Of a DNA stretch of 64,000 bases, positions 56,632-64,000 are shown piece after piece. The notes below the pieces were generated by a model. It saw only the letters and a program-made list of their open reading frames with translations, was not told where the DNA came from and did no database searches. Position numbers and translations under genes: made by a program. Within the stretch, counting starts at the first letter, position 1. Every line of letters begins with the position of its first letter. The DNA is from Hyperoplus lanceolatus. Lineage: Eukaryota; Chordata; Actinopteri; Uranoscopiformes; Ammodytidae. The DNA lies in NCBI GenBank assembly GCA_026929865.2, contig CM049403.1:21893501-21957500 (forward strand). Reading direction: 5' to 3'.

Positions 56632-59231
56632 CTGTTGTTTGTGCGTACGCACCGAACAGCAGTTCGGAGTATTCGGCCTTCTTGGAGACCCTGAACGGAG
56701 TCCTGCATGGGGCTCCGGTAGGGGACTCCATAGTTCTGCTGGGAGACTTTAATGCGCACGTGGGCAATGATGGAGACACCTGGAAAGGCGTGATTGGGAG
56801 GAACGGCCTCCCCGATCTGAACCCGAGTGGTCGTTTGTTGTTAGACTTCTGTGCTGGTCATGGTTTGTCTATAACGAACACCATGTTCGAACATAAGGAT
56901 GCTCATAAGTGTACATGGTACCAGAGCACCCTAGGCCGAAGGTCGATGATCGATTTCGTGATCGTTTCATCTGATCTGAGGCCGCATGTTTCGGACACTC
57001 GGGTGAAGAGAGGGGCGGAGCTGTCAACTGATCACCATCTGGTTGTGAGTTGGGTCAAAGGGTGGGGGAAGACTCTGGACAGACCTGGTAAGCCCAAACG
57101 GGTAGTGCGGGTGAACTGGGAACGTCTGGCGGAGGCCCCTGTTCAAGAGATCTTTAATTCGCACCTCCTGCAGAGCTTTTCTAGCATCCCTGTGGAGGTT
57201 GGGGGCATTGAACCCGAGTGGTCGATGTTCAAAACTTCCATTGCTGAAGCCGCGGCAGACAGCTGTGGTCTCAAGGTCTTAGGTGCCTCAAGGGGCGGTA
57301 ACCCTCGAACGCCGTGGTGGACCTCGGTGGTCAGGGAAGCCGTCCGACTGAAGAAGGAGTGCTTCCGGGATATGTTATCTCGGGGGACTCCTGAGGCAGT
57401 TGCAAGGTACCGACAGGCCCGAAGGGCTGCAGCTTCTGCCGTGACCGAGGCAAAGCAGCGGGTGTGGGAGAAGTTCGGAGAAACCATGGAGAAGGACTTT
57501 CGGTCGGCACCAAAGTGTTTCTGGAAGACCGTCCGGCACCTCAGGAGGGGGAAGCGGGGAACCATCCAAGCTGTGTACAGTCAGGATGGGACGCTGTTGA
57601 CCTCAACTGAGGAGGTAGTCGGTCGGTGGAAAGAGCACTTTGAGGAACTCCTGAATCCGACTAACACGCCCTCTATGTTGGAGGCAGAGCTGGAGGCTGA
57701 TGGGGGATCATCGTCAATTTCCCTGGTGGAAGTCACTGAGGTAGTCAAACAACTCCACAGTGGCAAAGCCCCGGGGGTTGATGAGATCCGTCCAGAAATG
57801 CTGAAAGCAATGGGTGTGGAGGGGCTGTCTTGGATGACACGCCTCTTCAACATTGCGTGGAAGTCGGGTACAGTGCCGAAGGAGTGGCAGACCGGGGTGG
57901 TGGTTCCTATTTTCAAAAAGGGGGACCAGAGAGTGTGTTCCAACTACCGGGGTATCACACTTCTCAGCCTTCCCGGCAAAGTCTACTCCAAGGTGCTGGA
58001 AAGGAGGGTTCGGCCAATAGTCGAACCTCAGATTGAAGAGGAACAATGCGGATTCCGTCCTGGCCGTGGAACAACGGACCAGCTCTTCACTCTCGCAAGG
58101 ATCCTAGAGGGAGCTTGGGAGTTTGCTCATCCAGTCTACATGTGTTTTGTAGATCTGGAGAAGGCTTATGACCGGGTTCCCCGGGAGATACTGTGGGGGG
58201 TGCTGCGGGAGTATGGGGTGAGGGTGTCTCTTCTGAGGGCCATCCAATCTCTGTACACTCAAAGCGAGAGCTGTGTACGGGTTCTCGGTAGTAAGTCAGA
58301 CCTGTTTCCGGTGGGGGTTGGCCTCCGCCAGGGCTGCGCTTTATCACCAATCCTGTTTGTGATATTCATGGACAGGATATCAAGGCGTAGTCGTGGTGGG
58401 GAGGGGTTGCAGTTTGGTGGGCTGAAGATCTCATCTCTGCTGTTTGCGGATGATGTGGTTCTGATGGCATCATCGGCCTGTGACCTTCAGCTCTCATTGG
58501 ATCGGTTTGCAGCCGAGTGTGAAGCGGTTGGGATGAGGATCAGTACCTCTAAATCTGAGGCCATGGTGCTCAGCAGGAAACCGATGGATTGTCTACTACA
58601 GGTAGGGAATGAGTCCTTACCCCAAGTGAAGGAGTTTAAGTACCTCGGGGTCTTGTTTGCGAGTGAGGGAACAATGGAGCGTGAGATTGGCCGTAGAATC
58701 GGAGCAGCAGGGGCGGTTTTGCACTCGCTTTACCGCACTGTTGTGACGAAAAGAGAGCTGAGTCGTAAGGCAAAGCTTTCGATCTACCGGGCGATCTTTG
58801 TTCCTACCCTCACCTATGGTCATGAAGGCTGGGTAATGACCGAAAGAACGAGATCGCGGGTACAAGCGGCCGAAATGGGCTTTCTCAGGAGAGTGGCTGG
58901 CGTCTCCCTTAGAGATAGGGTGAGAAGCTCAGTCATTCGTGAGGAACTCGGGGCAGAGCCGCTACTCCTTTGCGTTGAAAGGAGCCAGTTGAGGTGGTTC
59001 GGGCATCTGGTAAGGATGCCCCCAGGGCGCCTCCCTAGGGAGGTGTTCCAGGAGCGTCCAGCTGGAAGGAGGCCTCGGGGAAGACCCAGGACTAGGTGGA
59101 GAGATTATATCTCCACACTGGCCTGGGAACGCCTCGGGATCCCCCAGTCAGAGCTGGTTGATGTGGCCCGGGAAAGAGAAGTTTGGGGTTCCCTGCTCAA
59201 GCTGCTGCCCCCGCGACCCGATTTCGGATAA
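56343..59231 (+). pseudogene. LINE endonuclease C-terminal half plus reverse transcriptase (frame 3)
   Basis: A 962-codon open frame. The first ~90 codons are out of frame with the endonuclease; genuine protein starts near residue 92 with [15 protein letters not shown]. Endonuclease motifs GDFNAHVG and STDHHLVV follow. The reverse transcriptase shows PIFKKGD...[43 protein letters not shown] and the catalytic FADD at about 701-704 (LLFADDVVL). The C-terminal region has a [15 protein letters not shown] motif. Apart from the frame change near 56,620, the frame is uninterrupted to its stop, so the copy is young. It acts in target-primed reverse transcription in the family; this copy is probably non-autonomous because the endonuclease is split. 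Confidence 0.85.
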
Positions 59232-59821
59232 GCGGTTGATGATGATGATGATGATGATGAATTAAATAACTTCATCATATACCTGTTTGAGGTAGTGAAT
59301 CTTGGTCTTCATCTCATGTTTGTGGATGTGTGTTATAATCATTAAATCAATCTCATGTTTGAGGATGTATGATCTATAATCATTAAATACATATCTTGCA
59401 TTGTAATTTGATGGCTTCTTTTTTGTCATGCAGTATGAAAAAAGGTAATGATTACTTAAAAACATGAAATTAATATTCATAATAATATGACTGATCAATA
59501 ATATATTTCATTTTGAGTATATGATTGATTCATTCTGAATATTTTAGACATGTTACAACTGTCCCTGACATGCGTTACAACTGTCCCTGTATACTGGGAC
59601 AGTTGTAACAGTAGAGAGCCTGTATTAGAATTAATTTTGCAACCGTTACACATTTCATTAAACCACTTAAATACATTGTTTCAGTAGCTAACAGATTGAA
59701 GTTTATAATATAACAAATTGGTTACTCTAGTTTAAATAGTTTTGGATTTATCGCAAAAATTGCAAAAAGTGTTACAACTGTACCTGGTCTCCCCTACTCT
59801 GTAAATCAAGAGTCTCAAACA

Positions 59822-59822
<1 letters not shown>

Positions 59823-59880
<58 letters not shown>
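59823..59880. repeat. (ATCT)n tetranucleotide microsatellite
   Basis: About 14 perfect ATCT/CTAT units just outside the right end of the TA-flanked MITE. Confidence 0.97.
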
Positions 59881-62800
59881 GTAGCAAACTATCATTGCTC
59901 CTTGACTGTTCATTTACTTCTTTTAGATGACAATGCAGAGCGACTCTCTCCTCTGTGAATCATAGGCATGTGGTACGGTAGGCCTACCCCTCTGACACCT
60001 TTACCATTCTGTCTGGAGTTCAAAAGTCGGTAAATCTCTTATTATAAAAGGTGGTCATAAACATCTAATGGTCGGTCATGAATATTTTAGAGCTCTGAAT
60101 ATCATACAGAAAGGACCTCTGGAAAACCACAACCTTTAACAAGGCACATCTCAGATACATAGGCTCAACAGCCAGTGCAATGCGAGGCCCCCTTCTCTGG
60201 TTCTTTTGGCTTTTTTTTCGTGACATGATTGGATTGATTTGTCATTTGCGACAGAAAGAGCTTGGCCATGGGGTGTTGGATAATCCAATTTATCGCTTTG
60301 CCATTTATTACACATTTCTGTGGCTTTTGGGTCCACTGTCACATTGATTCGTTGATTGCTTGCTTAGCTGGGTCCTAATGAGCTGCTGTCTGAATCACTG
60401 CATAATCACCACCCTAATTCACTTCCTCGCCTGCCCTCACACTCGGTCTGTTGGCTCGCCACTATTAGAAAAGAATGGACTGAAACACCGCTCTCTGAGC
60501 AGACAATTAGTAACATCATCCTTGAAAGTGAGTGTCATTCTACGTATATATTACCCTTTAATAAATGACAATTCTCTTGCGACTCAGTGGAATGTTGAAA
60601 CAGAGTGCTGTTTTAAGTAACAAGGAGCTCGTTGGCACATCATCTGCGGCTGCAATATGTGTGAATTACACCGTCATGTTCAGTGAGACAGCTTTTGAGG
60701 TCCATCAAACCACCACCAAACTCTGCAGTCTAAATATGAATAATTGCAGCTACGCTTTAGAATACAGCCGCTAGCCTTTAAATATTTTGTACACGAGGGT
60801 GCCAATAAAATAATTAGTTAATGGTAGGCAAAGAGAAAAACTACAGGAATAAGGTTAATTAAGCGCAAACCCATTTTGAAATGAGAATTAGTTAACCCCT
60901 TACTTCTTTATGTCTTTCACCTCCCTCTGTGCGTTACATGTTTATCTTGGTATAGATAGTATTTTATTGATTCCCTGGTATACTTGATAATCACAACTTT
61001 AATTTGTTAGCTGTAATTTAAAGCTAGTACAGTAAGGTTTTGTACCAACATTTACAAATCAGTTGCAGACACTCCGCTTTGAGGTTTATGCTAGATTGAA
61101 GAGCCAATAGCACCAGGTGAAGGTTTACCTCTGCACCAATACCAGCTGGCCTGGGTGACATTTATCAAGCCTGAAGCGGGTCCTATGGGACACTTCGGGA
61201 AATGTTTGCGAAGAGTCTGGGCGGACTACTATAGGGCCAAGCTAATCAAGCCATCAATCAACAAAAAAAAATTGCACCATCTGTGTGCTTCATCACTTGT
61301 CATCATGAGATCTCTTGTATCCCAGATTGTATTTTAAAGCTTCTCCCAGTTTGATGAATATTTTGTGCAATGTAAGCGCTGGTGCGATTTAAATATTGCA
61401 GTTAAAAAAACAATCATGAGCTATTTGCACATTGAATTATGATAGGGATATAAGAAGGCACACAATCTGACATGCAAAGCGATATGCAGAATAATCACAC
61501 GGTTACACATCATACTGTTTCAGCAAAACATCACAAATCACAGGCAAACTGGTTTTCAGACAACATTTCTTTAATACAAAGTCAACATATCTACATACAC
61601 AGTGGCTTTAAACCAGTTATTGTTTCAGTTAGAAGTAACAGTTCGAAAGTGATAGCTCTTGGCCCTCATACAAAGGAAAAACTATTTTGCTGAGTTTGGG
61701 TTCTTTTCCATTTTGTCGGTATGTACTGTATATGTTCTTTTCTTTTTGATGTCATTTTTTTGTTAGCGGTTTTTGTTTTTTTGTTTTGTTAGTACCCCAC
61801 CCTCTCTACCCCAAATATTCTGCGACATGATCCAATTTGGCGGCTGTTTTTCAAAAGTCTAGCTTCTTTACATGAAGTCAAAAGAGTAACACATTGCACA
61901 AAGTTCCAAAGACCTCCTTGGTTTCCGTTTTGGCATGGGCCCATTTTTTGCCAGCCTGTTCGATTTTCCAAAAGACTTCATCAGGATTTTAGTTCATCAT
62001 GAAACATCTCAAGGTTCCCACTGTTTCGGAAAATGACGTGCTAAAAATGTGAATTTGCAGCAAGTTTTTGGTTGTTTGTCTTCCCCTTGCATCACACTGC
62101 TCTGTTTCATTGAGTCCTGGTTTCTCCCTGCATCCCACATTGACACATGGCTGAACAAAAAACACAGTATGGTTCTATACAAAGCTTAAAAAAATTTACC
62201 TGGGAGAAAATAAAATGTCATGTTGCATCTGAACTATTTATGGCCTTTAGCAGATGCAGTTGTCCATCAGACAATGACATATTCATGGACAACATATTGG
62301 CATTGTACAGCTGGGGACCTTCTGGAGATTTTTTTGCAAACCTTTGGGGAATGAAGAAAACTTTTAGGGCGATTTCCTCACACAAGAAATTAAGAATATT
62401 CACCTTTGAAAATCCTCTCTCTTTTTTTTTTGGAATTTGAGATTTTGGAGTCCCAATTAATTTGAACAAGTCAGTTTTTTCAAACCCCTGCAGTTGCTTT
62501 AGTTCCGTTCTGTGATAGAAAAAAGTCCAACTCATCCCTGATAAACCCACGCTCATGCCAGGGCAGTGAAATGCTCACCTTGAATTTAAGGTTGAATAAC
62601 AATTCAAATGGTGAGATGGTAGAGTAAAACTTTCAATCCTCAGCTAAATTACACCAGCAGATCACTGATGCTGATTTTGTACCCTCATTGAGGCTATAGG
62701 TCTGAGAACAGATCTGGCTTGTTTTCCAGTTGAACTGCTAGCAGGGGAAATAAAAGGCAGCAAAAAACAGAAGTGAGTGGTAATTAAAGAGCAGGGAGCA

Positions 62801-63557
62801 GGGCTGGAGAAAGAACATTTTTAGAAGGAGAGAAAACAGGCGTTTAAAACAGTAGGACGTCGGAAAGGAGCAGAACCTCGATCTTTGTAATTCTGTTCCC
62901 ACTTAAAAGTATGAGATCTTGAGGGTCAAATGATACAAATACATATAATCTATATATTTGTTTATTTACAGGTATATTCTAGTTCATTGTGGATATCTAA
63001 CAAAATGAATGACCACATTATGTCTGTAAATAATAAAAGTAAAAAAAGAAGAAGAAATAACTTAGAGGATTTTCATAAAAAAAACTGCGAGGGTCATAGT
63101 CTGTACATGATCATAAGGTACAGTACGTCAAGTTGGGCTGACAGTTTTTGATTGATAAGATATTTCGTAGACCACCAGTTCATCATTCAACAGTTGTTAA
63201 AAAAAAGAATACTAATGCCTACATGTTAATGATAATAAAGAATCTCAACCATTTTTTTTAAATGGTGTCTCCCAGAAGATAAATCGGTGAGTTGAGGCGG
63301 AGGATTCAGTCATAGTGCTGACAACACCTCAGCTTTTTCTCAAGAAACACACTGGCTTTCTAAGATTACAAAAAAATAGAAATAAAAACACAAAGAAAAA
63401 GAAAGAAACTAATAAAAAGTCTTCATATTTTTTTTAAACACAAGCACTGGCTGGTATAAAAACAAAGGATGATGTGGAGAAAATTGAATTAATACTAAGG
63501 GTTTGGATATATCTTTATATTCTGCATTTAAATATATATGCATGTGTGAGTGTGCAG
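59881..63557. other. Intergenic or 3'-flanking sequence
   Basis: This is AT-rich sequence without a recognised gene. It could include 3' UTR of a minus-strand gene entering from the right edge, but no stop codon or poly(A) signal could be tied to it. Confidence 0.35.
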
Positions 63558-63625
63558 TATATATATATATATATATATATATATTTTATATATATATATA
63601 GATATATATGTATATACATATATGC
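63558..63625. repeat. (AT)n / TATA-rich microsatellite
   Basis: AT dinucleotide runs separated by a TTT and a G, grading into ATGTATAC variants. Confidence 0.95.
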
Positions 63626-63896
63626 ACACGTACACACAGACATGTTATACTTAACTTTTTCTACAGTGAAAAAATAGAATGTCTTTTAACGTAATATGAA
63701 CAAATAAGCATTTCTCTTTTCCTACTAATTCAAAAAAATGTGATACATCTCTGTTAAAAAACAAAAACAAAAATAAAATAAAGAGTCAACTATGTAATGT
63801 AAAATAAGTCATCATACTACAACATTAATGTTTTCATAATGAAACAATAACAATAAGGCTTTTTTGGAAATAAGAAAAGATTACACACAGTTCTTA

Positions 63897-64000
63897 CCAT
63901 CGCTCTGGATTTTGTGCACGCCCATTGGAAAACCTTCCGTACACTAATCGACACCAAAGCACTGATCTCGAAACGAAAACCTGTTGATCTCGAAAGCTTG
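63897..64000 (-). other. Possible exon at the right edge
   Basis: On the minus strand a good donor (GCGATG|GTAAGA, exon end about 63,897) is preceded by sequence open in two frames to the window edge (one reads NGRAQNPERW at its end). The family is not recognised, and the exon start would lie outside the window. Confidence 0.2.

Larger units (their letters stand above)
55897..59259 (+). mobile_element. RTE-like LINE, near full length, with 12-bp target duplication
   Basis: AATTAAATAACT flanks both sides (55885-55896 and 59260-59271). The element has a short 5' region, an endonuclease/reverse transcriptase reading frame, and a very short 3' end closed by a GAT trinucleotide tail (about 59,238-59,259). 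A minimal 3' UTR and a TGATGA-type tail are typical of RTE-clade elements (Rex3, Expander and relatives). It lies inside the TA-flanked MITE, so it is the younger insertion. Confidence 0.9.
55482..59794. mobile_element. TA-flanked MITE (mariner/Tc1-like) split by an RTE-like LINE
   Basis: Its terminal inverted repeats of about 26 bp with one mismatch begin GGGGAGACCGGGTACAGTTG at the left; the right end is the complement. TA lies at each edge (55480-55481 and 59795-59796). Removing the LINE and one target copy leaves about 0.94 kb, close to the 946-bp element at 41,627, whose ends are related. Several GGGACAGTTGTAAC motifs in both orientations lie near both ends. Confidence 0.78.

Noticed and set aside
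57143-58865. Antisense and alternate-frame open frames over the LINE
   Set aside because: They are shadows of the GC-rich endonuclease/reverse transcriptase frame.
62218-62556. 112-residue minus-strand frame near the right edge
   Set aside because: No motif, splice signals or link to the candidate edge exon were found.

Overview
This window looks like nuclear DNA of a ray-finned fish, probably a percomorph. Multi-exon vertebrate genes with GT-AG introns sit among long CA/TG microsatellites and many fish-type mobile elements. The strongest placement evidence is the tail-to-tail pair gipc3 (+) and tbxa2r (-), which are also neighbours on human 19p13.3. The species cannot be fixed from the sequence alone.

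Layout. Positions 1-10.9 kb hold the 5' part of a minus-strand gene for a GRAM-domain protein. Six small coding exons join in frame and the gene runs off the left edge. Its promoter and first exon are at about 10.5-10.8 kb. Positions 11.4-12.85 kb hold two adjacent hAT-type insertions framed by three copies of one 8-bp target site. Positions 16.9-30.5 kb hold a complete six-exon gipc3 (334 codons). Its introns carry a Harbinger-type MITE, a 1.1-kb element with 9-bp target duplications, and several microsatellites. Positions 31-34 kb are intergenic, with a second 9-bp-duplication element, a GGCAA pentamer array capping a minus-strand LINE tail, and two exon-like orphan segments. Positions 34.2-37.3 kb hold tbxa2r (thromboxane A2 receptor, minus strand) in two coding exons. 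Positions 38-64 kb are gene-poor and repeat-rich: a 946-bp TA-flanked MITE, a dispersed LTR-like repeat in two opposed copies, a hAT element nested in a Harbinger-type element, and a nearly full-length RTE-like LINE nested in a second TA-flanked MITE.

The most notable observation is at 35,770-35,928, inside the tbxa2r intron. It is a second, intact, phase-compatible terminal exon encoding an alternative TM7. It keeps the prostanoid-receptor Arg (residue 289) and the TWNQIxDPW motif at exactly the positions used by the normal last exon, but ends in a different short tail. This suggests either a receptor isoform switched at the ligand-contacting TM7, or an exon-duplication relic that is still under constraint.

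Exon models were built by reading splice sites and phases by eye; no alignment or expression data were available. Gene names rest on remembered family sequence features.
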